Shown: positions 15,272 to 24,145 of the stretch, piece by piece | How the letters are laid out: every line of letters starts with the position of its first letter | How positions within the stretch are numbered: position 1 is the stretch's first letter | NCBI GenBank assembly: GCA_035654795.1 | Contig: DASRWC010000041.1 | Span: 1 to 64,000 of the forward strand | DNA from: JAAYLC01 sp035654795 | GTDB lineage: Bacteria > Bacteroidota > Bacteroidia > Flavobacteriales > Flavobacteriaceae | Length of the DNA stretch: 64,000 nucleotides | Direction: 5' to 3' | Notes under the pieces: model-generated | What the model was told of the DNA's origin: nothing | Databases searched by the model: none | Seen by the model: only the letters and a program-made list of their open reading frames with translations | Translations under genes and position numbers: made by a program

Positions 15272-16465
15272 TTAATCAAGGGAGATTTCCTTCAAAAAAT
15301 GATTTCCGATAAAATAAATGATATAGGCCAGCGCACCACTTGCAAACATAACCGATGTCATGGGTATGGCTGTAGTTTTGCTTAACGCACTAACTAAGGC
15401 CGTGGCTACAGCTCCTATTCCAAGCTGAATAGCACCCATAAGGGCTGAGGCTGTCCCGGCGGTACGGGTAAATGGCGCCATGGCAAGTGCAGAACTATTC
15501 GGAAATATAAATCCTTGAGTGCAAAGAAATATCCAAATGAGAAAAATGGTTTCGTAAAGTCCAAACCAGTTAAATATCGTTCCTGTCATTAAAACGAAGC
15601 CAATAATCACTTGGGCGGTCTGGGCTGTCATGGTTATTTGTTCACTTGTGAATTTTTTCAGGAGCAATGTATTTATGAGGTTTGAAGCCACCATTCCAAG
15701 AGCTAGGAATGCGAATATCCATCCGTATTGTTCTTCGGTTACTTCAAATATTCCCATAAACACCAATGGAGAGCCGGCAATGTAGGCATACAATCCGGAG
15801 GCAGAAACGCCACTAACCAGTACATAAGTATAAAACTGAGGAACCTTAAGAGCTGCCAAGAACTGTGTGATAATGGGTTTAGGGAGTAAAGACATCTCTT
15901 TATTTGGCTTATTTCCTGCCGGTAACCAAAAATACACTGCGAGTAGAATTATGAATGAGATTGCAGCGAGCACCAGGAATATAGTCTTCCATCCAAAATG
16001 CAAGGTTATATAACCTCCGGCAGTAGGCGCAACAATGGGTGAAACTGCAATGACCAACATGGTAAAAGAAAATATTTTAGCATTTTCCTCCACCGGAAAC
16101 AAGTCGCGAATCAATGCCCTGGCTGCTACCATTCCTACACAACTTCCCAGAGCCTGAAAAAATCTTAGCAGAATTAGCATATTAGCATCCACCGAATAGG
16201 CACAAAGAATAGAAGCAATCAGATACAGTATTAATCCGACGTATAAGGGCTTTTTACGTCCGAACCGATCCAGTAGAGGTCCATAGATTAGTTGGCCAAC
16301 TGATATTCCGATAAAAAAGCTTGAGAGGCTTAATCCGATGTGAGATATGGACGTGTTAAAATCATCCGCTATGGCCGGAAAGCTTGGGAGGTACATATCT
16401 ATGGAGAATGGACCAATTGCCGAAAGTAGCCCAAGGGTGAAAATAGTGAGAACTTTGTTTTTCAT
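15272..16465 (-). CDS. Bcr/CflA-type multidrug efflux MFS transporter
   Basis: Cytoplasmic-membrane drug:H+ antiporter of the major facilitator superfamily, 397 residues and about 12 transmembrane helices. The N-terminal motif SAIGPFSIDMYLPSFPAIADDF is typical of the Bcr/CflA branch, and motif A appears as GPLLDRFGRKKPLYVGL between helices 2 and 3. Motif C-like glycine/proline spacing follows in helix 5 (VSPIVAPTAGGYI). Bcr/CflA proteins export bicyclomycin, chloramphenicol, sulfonamides or cysteine; the substrate here is not predictable. Monocistronic, convergent with the TIGR02588 gene. Confidence 0.9.
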   Translation of the reverse strand: MKNKVLTIFTLGLLSAIGPFSIDMYLPSFPAIADDFNTSISHIGLSLSSFFIGISVGQLIYGPLLDRFGRKKPLYVGLILYLIASILCAYSVDANMLILLRFFQALGSCVGMVAARALIRDLFPVEENAKIFSFTMLVIAVSPIVAPTAGGYITLHFGWKTIFLVLAAISFIILLAVYFWLPAGNKPNKEMSLLPKPIITQFLAALKVPQFYTYVLVSGVSASGLYAYIAGSPLVFMGIFEVTEEQYGWIFAFLALGMVASNLINTLLLKKFTSEQITMTAQTAQVIIGFVLMTGTIFNWFGLYETIFLIWIFLCTQGFIFPNSSALAMAPFTRTAGTASALMGAIQLGIGAVATALVSALSKTTAIPMTSVMFASGALAYIIYFIGNHFLKEISLD

Positions 16466-16656
16466 AGCATAATCCTTCAGGGGAAAATCAGTCGATTTTG
16501 AAGGATTTGCAAAAGTACGCCAATCTTAAAATTTAAACGCCGGATGATCTCTTAAAGGAATTTTATAAGATTCATCAGGCTAACGAAAGCAAGTAACTCT
16601 CTTTCTTTTACTTATACAAGAAGCATAAAAAAATCATCTTTTTCTTCAAAAAAAAT

Positions 16657-16687
16657 TTGCAGGAATGAAAAAGGCGCTTATCTTTGC
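16657..16687 (+). promoter_or_regulatory. Promoter of tRNA-Val
   Basis: TTG at 16657-16659, 19 bp spacer, then TATCTTTGC at 16679-16687. This matches the Bacteroidota -33/-7 consensus in both elements and spacing. The -7 element ends 14 bp before the tRNA, giving a start site a few bases upstream of the mature 5' end. Confidence 0.85.
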
Positions 16688-16701
16688 CACCGCTAAAGCA
16701 C

Positions 16702-16779
16702 GGGCGATTAGCTCAGCTGGTTCAGAGCACCTCGTTTACACCGAGGGGGTCGGGGGTTCGAATCCCTCATCGCCCACCA
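16702..16779 (+). tRNA. tRNA-Val (anticodon UAC)
   Basis: Full cloverleaf with encoded CCA. The acceptor arms GGGCGAT (16702-16708) and ATCGCCC (16769-16775) pair completely, and discriminator A is followed by CCA at 16777-16779. The D-arm begins AGCTCAGCTGGTTCAGAGC. The anticodon stem CCTCG/CGAGG encloses loop TTTACAC with anticodon TAC at 16737-16739, decoding valine GUA and, by wobble, other GUN codons. The T-arm contains GGTTCGAATCC. It stands alone with its own promoter and terminator. Confidence 0.97.
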
Positions 16780-16785
16780 GGTAAA

Positions 16786-16813
16786 AACCTCCGGAAATCC
16801 CGGAGGTTTTTTT
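16786..16813 (+). terminator. Rho-independent terminator after tRNA-Val
   Basis: Arms AACCTCCGG (16786-16794) and CCGGAGGTT (16800-16808) with a five-base loop, followed by a T-run to 16813. It starts seven bases after the tRNA CCA end. Confidence 0.92.
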
Positions 16814-16927
16814 ATTCAAAACCGTTTCAGTAGGGAAAATTGACACGCAAGATATTGTTTTGGAAATTTTATCTAAAAGCAAATTGAGAAATACGAGCAG
16901 TTAAATCCGATTGATTTTCAGATCTCT

Positions 16928-18157
16928 TTACTCCATTACTTCGGCCACTACGAAAGTGCTTCCTCCAATAAATATTAAATCTTCAGATTCTGCTTTCTGC
17001 AGTGCTGTTTGATACGCTTTTGTTACTGAAGAAAAGACTCCTCCCAGTAACTGATGTCTTTCAGCCTCAGCCGCGAGATGCCCGGCTTCCATGCCTCTGG
17101 GAATATCCGGTTTGCAGAAGTAGTAGGTCGCCTTTTTTGGAAACAAAGGCAGAACACTGTTTATATCTTTATCTGAAACCATTCCTACCACGATATGGAG
17201 GTTCTTATGTGGAGTTTCTTTGATTTGTTTCATTACCCAGGAGAGCCCCTCTTTATTATGTCCGGTATCACAAATCACTTTCGGATTTTCTTTCAAAATG
17301 TGCCATCTTCCCATCAGTCCGGTGTTGGTCACGACTGAAGCAAGACCTTCTTTTATGGCCGAATCAGGGATCTCCCACCCCATTTCTCTTAAAACTTCAA
17401 GTGTGGTCAATACGGTTTTAACGTTTTTTTCCTGATAGTTTCCTTTGAGATCCAATACAAAAGAAGAAGAAAAATCGTTATCCATGGTTTCAGCAAAAGA
17501 TATCGGAGCGTTTTTTTCTATTGCTTTGTTTATAAAAACCGACTTCGTTTCAGGTGTAGTTTCTCCTATAATCACAGGAACCTTTTCTTTTATTATTCCT
17601 GCTTTCTCAGTTGCAATAGCTGCCAAGGTATTTCCGAGAAATTGCGTATGATCCAAACCGATGTTTGTTATGACAGAAGCTTCCGGATGTATAACGTTTG
17701 TACTGTCTAATCTTCCTCCCATTCCGGTTTCGATGATGGCAATATCGACTTGTTCTTTTCGGAAATAATCAAATGCCATTCCCACGGTCATTTCAAAAAA
17801 AGAAAGTTGATTTGAAAGGAAATACTGTTTGTGTTCGGCAATAAAACTCACCACTTCCTCTTCCGAAATCATTTTTCCGTCTATTTTTATTCGTTCGCGG
17901 AAATCTTTTAAATGCGGAGAGGTATATAATCCTGTTTTGTATCCGGCAACCTGAAATACGGAAGCAAGCATATGGCTAGTGCTTCCTTTTCCGTTAGTTC
18001 CGGCAATGTGGATTGATTTGAATTCTTTTTCTGGATGATGAAGATAGGCCACAAGGTCTCTTGTAGCCTTCAAGTCAGCTTTGTATGCTGCTTGCCCTAT
18101 TCTTTGATACATAGGCAGCCGGGTGAAAAGCCATTCAAGTGTTTCCTGATAGTTCAT
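16928..18157 (-). CDS. folC: Bifunctional folylpolyglutamate synthase/dihydrofolate synthase
   Basis: Mur-ligase-type ATP-dependent enzyme that adds glutamate to dihydropteroate and to folates. The P-loop is seen in HIAGTNGKGSTSHML, followed by the FolC fingerprint YTSPHLKDFRERI, the Mg-binding IIETGMGGRLDSTNV and NIGLDHTQFLG. The C-terminal domain has ICDTGHNKEGL. About 409 residues, normal for the family. I start at the ATG giving MNYQETLEWL; a TTG three codons upstream is also possible and would overlap the tonB-like stop. Last gene of an exbB-exbD-tonB-folC run. Confidence 0.95.
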   Translation of the reverse strand: MNYQETLEWLFTRLPMYQRIGQAAYKADLKATRDLVAYLHHPEKEFKSIHIAGTNGKGSTSHMLASVFQVAGYKTGLYTSPHLKDFRERIKIDGKMISEEEVVSFIAEHKQYFLSNQLSFFEMTVGMAFDYFRKEQVDIAIIETGMGGRLDSTNVIHPEASVITNIGLDHTQFLGNTLAAIATEKAGIIKEKVPVIIGETTPETKSVFINKAIEKNAPISFAETMDNDFSSSFVLDLKGNYQEKNVKTVLTTLEVLREMGWEIPDSAIKEGLASVVTNTGLMGRWHILKENPKVICDTGHNKEGLSWVMKQIKETPHKNLHIVVGMVSDKDINSVLPLFPKKATYYFCKPDIPRGMEAGHLAAEAERHQLLGGVFSSVTKAYQTALQKAESEDLIFIGGSTFVVAEVME

Positions 18158-18162
18158 GGAAA

Positions 18163-18987
18163 TCAATCGGATAAACTGAAGCGATAGATAATTTTTCCCA
18201 CTTGTTTTGTAGGTGCCTTTTCATCGGGGTTAAATTTGGTAGCCAGTGCGGCCCTTCTCGCCGGCTCCATTAGACAAGGTGCCGTATTTGTTGTACCTCT
18301 AACGCCCGGTGTTGCGTTTATCACCTTCCCGTTACGATCTACTTCAATACTGACAACAACGGTTCCAGCTTCATTACATTCTTGCACAAAACGTTCTTTA
18401 TTGAGTGCCCTTCTTCCTCCGAGTTGATAATTTCCATCGCCGTCCAGTCCTTTTCCGCTCCCGTAATAACTTGTGGCATTTGGGTCTCCGTCAGGACTTC
18501 CTTTATCTCCCGGAGTATTGTCATTTCCTTCTCCACCCTTGGCTGTGCCATCACTTTTTGGCCCTTGCAAAATATTTGTAAGCGCATCGGTTGTTGCTTT
18601 ATCAGGTTTTGGATCGGGTTTTTTGGTTTCTTCCTTTTTATCAGGAATGGTAGATTCTGTTGGTTTTTTATCTATTTTTTCTTTGATCACGGGAGCATCA
18701 ACCACATCTTGAGTTACCACTTCATCTTTAACTTCCGGTGAAGCCGTGTTTGTGGTTGCGGTGGAAGGTTGAGGAGCCGATTCTAATTTGTCTAAAGGCT
18801 GAACATCTCCCATACCGGTATCTGATGTTCCGAAATTAATGGCTATTCCCTGCATGATTGGCGGATCCATGTATTTCATTCCGGCAAATAGCAGCACAAT
18901 AATGAGTAGCACATGAAGCGACACTGTGATTATCATGCTCTTTCGTTTGTGTTCTGTATCCAAAAATCGATTATTCTTTGTGCTCAT
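18163..18987 (-). CDS. TonB-like energy transducer
   Basis: 274 residues: short cytoplasmic start, one transmembrane anchor (about residues 17-38, MIITVSLHVLLIIVLLFAGM), a long periplasmic linker rich in Pro, Lys, Asp, Thr and Gly (about residues 60-175), and a C-terminal TonB-like domain with VVSIEVDRNGKVINATPG and FNPDEKAPTKQVGKIIYRF. It passes proton-motive energy from ExbBD to outer-membrane receptors or, in the TolA-like manner, to the envelope. It sits 15 bp after the ExbD gene and directly before folC. The C-terminal domain is divergent, so a TolA-like role is an alternative. Confidence 0.85.
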   Translation of the reverse strand: MSTKNNRFLDTEHKRKSMIITVSLHVLLIIVLLFAGMKYMDPPIMQGIAINFGTSDTGMGDVQPLDKLESAPQPSTATTNTASPEVKDEVVTQDVVDAPVIKEKIDKKPTESTIPDKKEETKKPDPKPDKATTDALTNILQGPKSDGTAKGGEGNDNTPGDKGSPDGDPNATSYYGSGKGLDGDGNYQLGGRRALNKERFVQECNEAGTVVVSIEVDRNGKVINATPGVRGTTNTAPCLMEPARRAALATKFNPDEKAPTKQVGKIIYRFSLSD

Positions 18988-19002
18988 CCTCCCGCTCCTT
19001 AA

Positions 19003-19395
19003 CTATTTTGGTCTTACGGCCAGTACAATTTTGTATCCATTTTTATTGGCAATATCCATCACCAGAACAGCATCTTCTATAGGTACTCCTTCTTCCGCTC
19101 TTAAAATAATGGTGGGATCTGCTTGGTTGGCAAGTTTTTCTTTCAACTTATTTTCGATGGCATATTCGGTAATGCGCTCGTTATCTACATAATATTTTCC
19201 ATCTTTTGTAATGCTTACCGATGCCTTTTGCACACTTGTAGTTTTTCCTTGAGCTTTCGGAAGAATCAGATCTAAAGCTTCCGGTGTAATTGCCGGGGAA
19301 GTGAGTAAAAAGAAAACAAGAAGTAAGAACACAATATCTGTCATGGAGCTCATACTGAACTCGGCGCTCACCTTATTTCGTCCTCTTAAATTCAT
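19003..19395 (-). CDS. exbD: ExbD/TolR family biopolymer transport protein
   Basis: 130 residues with one N-terminal transmembrane helix (about residues 17-37) that includes the conserved aspartate in SMTDIVFLLLVFFLL, the residue needed for proton-driven force generation. The periplasmic domain follows, with KYYVDNERITEYAIENKL and EEGVPIEDAVLVMDIANKNGY patterns. It overlaps the ExbB stop by a single base and is followed by the TonB-like gene, so the three form one motor unit. The extended start MNLRGRNKVSAEFSM is usual for Bacteroidota ExbD. Confidence 0.94.
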   Translation of the reverse strand: MNLRGRNKVSAEFSMSSMTDIVFLLLVFFLLTSPAITPEALDLILPKAQGKTTSVQKASVSITKDGKYYVDNERITEYAIENKLKEKLANQADPTIILRAEEGVPIEDAVLVMDIANKNGYKIVLAVRPK

Positions 19396-20102
19396 TATAC
19401 CGGTTCGTTTAACATGTCTAGAAAATCTACAGCGGTAGCCTCCATTTGATGCACCACTTTGTCTGTTCGTACTACCAGGTGGTTGTATCCCATATAGGCA
19501 ATGATACCCACAATTAATCCTGCTACAGTGGTAGTCATAGCAGTGTAAATTCCTTCTGCCAATGCTCCCATTTCTGCTTGTCCGCTACTGGTAGCAAGCT
19601 CGTGAAAAGCCAATACCATTCCTATAACCGTACCTAGAAATCCGATCATGGGTCCTGCCCCTGCAATTGTTGCTAATACGCTAACATTTTTTTCAAGTTT
19701 ATATACTTCCAGTTTTCCTACGTTTTCAATTGCGGTATTGATATCCTCAAGAGGGCTGCCGATGCGTGACAATCCTTTGGCCGTCATTTGTGCTACCGGA
19801 GTTTTATTTTGAGCACATAGCAGTTTTGCGGCTTGCAAGTTTCCTTTGGCTACGTGGTCGTGTATTTGATTCATAAAATTATCATCGATTTTAGTAGCCG
19901 CCTTTATTGCAAATAGACGTTCAAAATAGATGTAAACTGCCACGAAAAGCAAGATAAACAGCACGAGGATGATAATCTGTCCGGAGAGTCCGCCACTGAG
20001 AATAAGATCCATGATAGACAAAGTTTTCTTCTGAGATACCGGCTCCAACTGTTCCATTTCTGCAGCGACCTCTGCGCCTTCTTGAATTAAAAGATTAATC
20101 AT
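19395..20102 (-). CDS. exbB: ExbB/TolQ/MotA family proton channel protein
   Basis: 235 residues with three transmembrane segments (about 39-60, 140-165 and 185-208). The conserved pore-lining region reads LATIAGAGPMIGFLGTVIGMVLAF and MTTTVAGLIVGIIAYMGYNHLV. It assembles as a pentamer around ExbD and feeds energy to the TonB-like protein encoded 2 genes downstream. First gene of the exbB-exbD-tonB-folC run; the ATG start follows a 63-bp gap from nhaD. The first 30 residues are acidic and probably cytoplasmic or periplasmic as in other members. Confidence 0.94.
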   Translation of the reverse strand: MINLLIQEGAEVAAEMEQLEPVSQKKTLSIMDLILSGGLSGQIIILVLFILLFVAVYIYFERLFAIKAATKIDDNFMNQIHDHVAKGNLQAAKLLCAQNKTPVAQMTAKGLSRIGSPLEDINTAIENVGKLEVYKLEKNVSVLATIAGAGPMIGFLGTVIGMVLAFHELATSSGQAEMGALAEGIYTAMTTTVAGLIVGIIAYMGYNHLVVRTDKVVHQMEATAVDFLDMLNEPV

Positions 20103-20165
20103 AAATTATATGTTGATTTGTTTATGGTTTGCAATAACTAACGAAAAAGAGCTTTCTAAATTGTT

Positions 20166-21542
20166 TTAAGCATTGTGGAAGATTACACGTTCAAAAAGTA
20201 AAAACACTCCTGCTCCTACTATAAATCCAAGGAAAGCGAGCCAAGTAATTTTTTTCAGATACCAAATAAAATCGATACGCTCCATTCCCATAGCAGCCAC
20301 CCCTGCAGCCGAGCCAATAATAAGCATACTTCCACCTGTTCCGGCAGCATATGCCACAAAATGCCAAAGCACGGAATCTGTCGGTAAATCGTACATTCCC
20401 ATGGAAGCTGCAACCAAAGGTACGTTATCAATAACAGCAGACAACATTCCTAATAAAATTATTACAACGTCCTGATTGGGAATAGCTCCTTGCAATTGTT
20501 CTGCCATATATCTCAAGGTTCCCACTTCCACGCCGTTTACCGTTCCATATACAAGAGATTCCAATCCGGCCACTGCCATAAGAATCCCAAGAAAGAAGAG
20601 AATGCTTGAAATTTCGATACGAGACAAGGCGCGGTGAGCAGAATACAGATGCCTTCTATCTCGGCTAAAATTTTCTTCCGGATGAATATACTCAGACACC
20701 ATCCACACAATGCCCAGTGCCAGCATCATTCCCATATAGGGCGGTAAATGCGTTAATGTTTTAAAAATGGGTACAGAGATAATCATTCCCAACCCTAATA
20801 ACAGCATTACCCTACTACTCAATAATTTTTCTTCCTCAGCCGAATGTGTATGTTCTACTGATATCTTTCCATTAAATACCGGAAGATAACTCGCAATACC
20901 AAAGGGGATGACAAATGAAATAATAGCTGGTAGAATTACAAATTCTATAAGCTTCACAGCAGTCACTTTATTTGCAATCCATAACATGGTTGTGGTGACA
21001 TCTCCAATGGGTGACCAGGCTCCACCGGCGTTAGCGGCAATCACTATAAGTCCTGCATACCACAGACGCTCCTCCCGTGAATGGATCAACTTTCGGAGAA
21101 GTGTAATTAAAACAATGGTTGCTGTTAAATTGTCTATTACAGCCGAGAGAATAAATCCAAGCGTTCCCATAATCCACAACAGTTTTCTTTTGCTTGTTGT
21201 TTTTACGGCACTTTTCAGCACATTAAACCCACGGTGTAAATCGATAATCTCTACAATCGTCATTGCACCGATAAGAAATATTAAAATCTCAGCTGTTTTC
21301 CCGAGATGCTCCAACAAGGTATTTTGAAAACCTGTCATCGGATCTGTACTACTGAAGAAATTAAAGGTGTGTCCTTCTTCATTAACCACTGTAAACCATC
21401 CTTTGGTAAATCCTATAGCGAGCACAGCCCAAATAAGAGCAGCCATTAGGAGGGCGGGAACTGTTTTATCTAAACGAAGCGGATGCTCCAAGGTTATGAG
21501 TAGATACCCCAGAACAAAGAGGAGGATAATTATTGTTGCCAA
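20166..21542 (-). CDS. nhaD: NhaD-type Na+/H+ antiporter
   Basis: 458 residues, about 12 transmembrane helices, of the NhaD (ion transporter superfamily) type. Features are ITLEHPLRLDK near the start, TVEIIDLHRGFNVL, DNLTATIVLITLLRKLI, ANAGGAWSPIGDVTTTMLWI and AVIDNVPLVAASMGMY; the Asp/Asn/Thr residues in these repeats line the ion path. It extrudes Na+ or Li+ at alkaline pH. The start codon is TTG, since no in-frame ATG exists upstream before a stop, and the next internal Met would remove the first helix. A marine or saline lifestyle fits this gene together with hppA. Confidence 0.95.
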   Translation of the reverse strand: MATIIILLFVLGYLLITLEHPLRLDKTVPALLMAALIWAVLAIGFTKGWFTVVNEEGHTFNFFSSTDPMTGFQNTLLEHLGKTAEILIFLIGAMTIVEIIDLHRGFNVLKSAVKTTSKRKLLWIMGTLGFILSAVIDNLTATIVLITLLRKLIHSREERLWYAGLIVIAANAGGAWSPIGDVTTTMLWIANKVTAVKLIEFVILPAIISFVIPFGIASYLPVFNGKISVEHTHSAEEEKLLSSRVMLLLGLGMIISVPIFKTLTHLPPYMGMMLALGIVWMVSEYIHPEENFSRDRRHLYSAHRALSRIEISSILFFLGILMAVAGLESLVYGTVNGVEVGTLRYMAEQLQGAIPNQDVVIILLGMLSAVIDNVPLVAASMGMYDLPTDSVLWHFVAYAAGTGGSMLIIGSAAGVAAMGMERIDFIWYLKKITWLAFLGFIVGAGVFLLFERVIFHNA

Positions 21543-21684
21543 TTTTATATTTATTTAGTTGGTTGTAATTGCAACCTCTCCGACTGTCCCTATTATCTTC
21601 AGATAACGGATAGAAAGATGGAGAAACGTTTAAAAAAATTCGTACAAATATACAGAAACAACCTCTGCTTGTAACTGATGAATA

Positions 21685-22749
21685 TCAACTTTCAGGAAGA
21701 TAAATGTAACCTGAGGAATGATTTTTAGAGGCACCCGTGACCGAGGCTAAAACATTGATTTCATTTCGAAGACGCAGCACACCCAACAATCCAAAAATCA
21801 CAGCTTCTTTATATTCTATTAGCAAGCTCTCGGGTATTACTAGTTTACCGGAAAATTTCTCCTGAATGCACGATATTAGAAAGTTATTATAGGCTCCACC
21901 TCCGGTAACGAGTACCGTACTTCCGGGTTGAAATTGCAACGTCAATTGTGTGGCAATATGATGGCAAAAAGTGTGGAGAATATCTTTAGGGTCTTGTGGA
22001 ACAGCTTCTAAAATGGGAAATATCTCTTCTTTTACCCATTCCATTCCAAGAGATTTTGGCGGATTTTTTGCGTAAAAGTCAATTGAATTTAGTTTTTCCA
22101 GGAGCATATGATTTATTTTTCCCCGGGCGGCCATTGCACCACTTTCGTCGAATTCTTTACCCAATTTTTGAGCGTAATGATTCAATACCACATTTACGGG
22201 GCACACGTCGTAAGCCAATCGTTTTAAATTTTTTTCAAAAGAGATGTTTGCGAATCCTCCCAGGTTCAAGCAATAATCATAATCCGAAAAAAGCAACCGA
22301 TCTCCGATAGGAACCAGAGGCGCTCCCTGTCCTCCAAGTGCAACATCATCAATTCGGAAATTACAAACCACTTTTTTTTGAACCAGTGTTGCAAGTACAG
22401 GTAAATTCCCAATCTGAAACGTTTTACCTTTATCGGGTTCATGAAAAACGGTGTGTCCGTGACTACAAACTGCATCCACCTGTTCAAGTTTGAAATTTTT
22501 TATGAATCTGCCGGTTTCTATTGCCAAAAGTGTTGTGTACTCTTCGTTCAGTAGTGCCAGTTGTGGGTCGGGAAGGCAAATTGCTTCACTTAGTTTAGAC
22601 TTCCATTCCGGAGTATATGAAACTGTCTCTGCACAAACGATCCGGAAACTCCATTTTTCTTCCTTACACGAGAATTTTACGGCAACCAAATCAATTCCGT
22701 CAAGGGAAGTTCCGCTCATCACGCCAACAGCCAAATATTCGTTTTTCAT
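21685..22749 (-). CDS. anmK: Anhydro-N-acetylmuramic acid kinase
   Basis: Peptidoglycan-recycling kinase that opens and phosphorylates 1,6-anhydro-MurNAc to MurNAc-6-phosphate. The actin-like ATPase fold shows in the start motif GVMSGTSLDGIDLV, the substrate-site segments HGHTVFHEP and GDRLLF, NLGGFANIS, and the nucleotide loop VTGGGAYNNFL. Length 354 residues, slightly below the proteobacterial enzyme, which is normal in Bacteroidota. It diverges from the acyl-CoA dehydrogenase gene. The window also carries a glucosaminidase and MurI, but no MurQ etherase is seen here. Confidence 0.95.
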   Translation of the reverse strand: MKNEYLAVGVMSGTSLDGIDLVAVKFSCKEEKWSFRIVCAETVSYTPEWKSKLSEAICLPDPQLALLNEEYTTLLAIETGRFIKNFKLEQVDAVCSHGHTVFHEPDKGKTFQIGNLPVLATLVQKKVVCNFRIDDVALGGQGAPLVPIGDRLLFSDYDYCLNLGGFANISFEKNLKRLAYDVCPVNVVLNHYAQKLGKEFDESGAMAARGKINHMLLEKLNSIDFYAKNPPKSLGMEWVKEEIFPILEAVPQDPKDILHTFCHHIATQLTLQFQPGSTVLVTGGGAYNNFLISCIQEKFSGKLVIPESLLIEYKEAVIFGLLGVLRLRNEINVLASVTGASKNHSSGYIYLPES

Positions 22750-22906
22750 TTTCTTGTTTCTGCTTCAGCGGAGAAATATAAAATTTTTAATCAGCAAACG
22801 GGAAAACTCTTTTGGGAATGTTGATTCAAAGAATTCTTATCGTTTAATTATCAACTTCCTCTTAAAAAGACGTCTAAAACAGGTTCTTTTTACTCAACAT
22901 TTAAAT

Positions 22907-22915
22907 TATATTTGC
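22907..22915 (+). promoter_or_regulatory. -7 element upstream of the acyl-CoA dehydrogenase gene
   Basis: TATATTTGC matches the TAnnTTTGC consensus and ends 26 bp before the start codon. No clear TTG stands at the expected -33 distance, so support is partial. Confidence 0.45.
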
Positions 22916-22941
22916 CAAATTGAACTTTTAAAGATATACGC

Positions 22942-24090
22942 ATGGATTTCAGTCTTTCCGAAGAACAGTTGATGATACGCGATGCAGCTCGCGATTTTGC
23001 CCGAAACGAATTGCTTCCGGGAGTCATTGAAAGAGATACACATCAAAAATTCCCAACCGAGCAAGTAAAGAAAATGGGCGAACTCGGTTTTCTTGGGATG
23101 ATGGTAGATCCAAAATATGGCGGTGGCGGTATGGATACCATTTCATATGCTTTGGTTATGGAGGAGCTTAGCAAAATAGACGCTTCGTGTTCTGTTGTTG
23201 TTTCCGTAAACAACTCTTTGGTATGCTATGGTCTGGAAAAATATGGATCAGAAGAGCAGAAACAAAAATATCTAACAAAGTTAGCCACAGGCGAAAAACT
23301 TGGAGCTTTCTGTTTAAGTGAGCCGGAAGCAGGCAGTGATGCTACCTCACAGCGAACAACCGCAATTGACAAAGGAGATCATTATGTTTTAAATGGAACG
23401 AAAAACTGGATAACCAATGGCGGCACGGCAGATTTCTATTTGGTAATTGCACAAACGGATAGAGACAAAAAACACCATGGAATCAATGTTTTCATTGTTG
23501 AGAAAGGTTGGGAAGGATTTGAAATAGGTCCGAAAGAGGATAAATTAGGAATTCGAGGAAGCGACACTCACTCCTTGATATTCAACGATGTTAAAGTGCC
23601 TAAGGAAAACCGAATTGGAGAAGACGGTTTTGGATTTACTTTTGCTATGAAAACGCTTTCCGGCGGTCGTATCGGAATTGCGGCACAAGCATTGGGAATT
23701 GCATCCGGCGCTTATGAGTTAGCCTTAGAATATTCTAAAGTAAGAAAAGCATTTGGCACTGAAATTTGTAATCATCAAGCCATAGCATTTAAACTTGCCG
23801 ACATGCACACACAAATTGAAGCTGCACGACATTTGGTGCTTAAGGCTGCTTGGGATAAAGATCAAGGAAATAACTATGACATAAGTGGCGCTATGGCAAA
23901 GTTATATGCCAGCCAGGTGGCAATGGATGTAACTGTGGAAGCAGTTCAGATCCACGGTGGTAACGGATATGTAAAAGAATATCACGTAGAAAGACTTATG
24001 AGAGATGCGAAGATTACCCAAATCTATGAAGGCACCTCAGAAATCCAAAAAATTGTGATTTCCAGAGGAGTTATCAAAGGTCAGAAATAA
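22942..24090 (+). CDS. Acyl-CoA dehydrogenase
   Basis: FAD-dependent flavoenzyme that introduces the trans-2,3 double bond into acyl-CoA in beta-oxidation or branched-chain amino-acid breakdown. 382 residues, normal for short/medium-chain members. Signatures include GAFCLSEPEAGSDA, NGTKNWITNGG, FGFTFAMKTLSGGRIGIAAQALG and the C-terminal VQIHGGNGYVKEYHVERLMRD. The catalytic base is Glu363 in QIYEGTSEIQ, the position used by short-chain/butyryl-CoA-type enzymes. Monocistronic, with a terminator. Chain-length preference cannot be read reliably, but butyryl-CoA type is plausible. Confidence 0.95.
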   Translation: MDFSLSEEQLMIRDAARDFARNELLPGVIERDTHQKFPTEQVKKMGELGFLGMMVDPKYGGGGMDTISYALVMEELSKIDASCSVVVSVNNSLVCYGLEKYGSEEQKQKYLTKLATGEKLGAFCLSEPEAGSDATSQRTTAIDKGDHYVLNGTKNWITNGGTADFYLVIAQTDRDKKHHGINVFIVEKGWEGFEIGPKEDKLGIRGSDTHSLIFNDVKVPKENRIGEDGFGFTFAMKTLSGGRIGIAAQALGIASGAYELALEYSKVRKAFGTEICNHQAIAFKLADMHTQIEAARHLVLKAAWDKDQGNNYDISGAMAKLYASQVAMDVTVEAVQIHGGNGYVKEYHVERLMRDAKITQIYEGTSEIQKIVISRGVIKGQK

Positions 24091-24112
24091 TTTTTACGTA
24101 TGACAAATAATC

Positions 24113-24140
24113 AAAGGCTGCTCAAGAAGCGGCTTTTTTT
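24113..24140 (+). terminator. Terminator after the acyl-CoA dehydrogenase gene
   Basis: Imperfect hairpin AAAGGCTGCT / AGCGGCTTTT with a short CAAGA loop and two G-T pairs, followed by a T-run. It lies in the convergent gap before the putative porin. Confidence 0.75.
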
Positions 24141-24145
24141 ATGAA

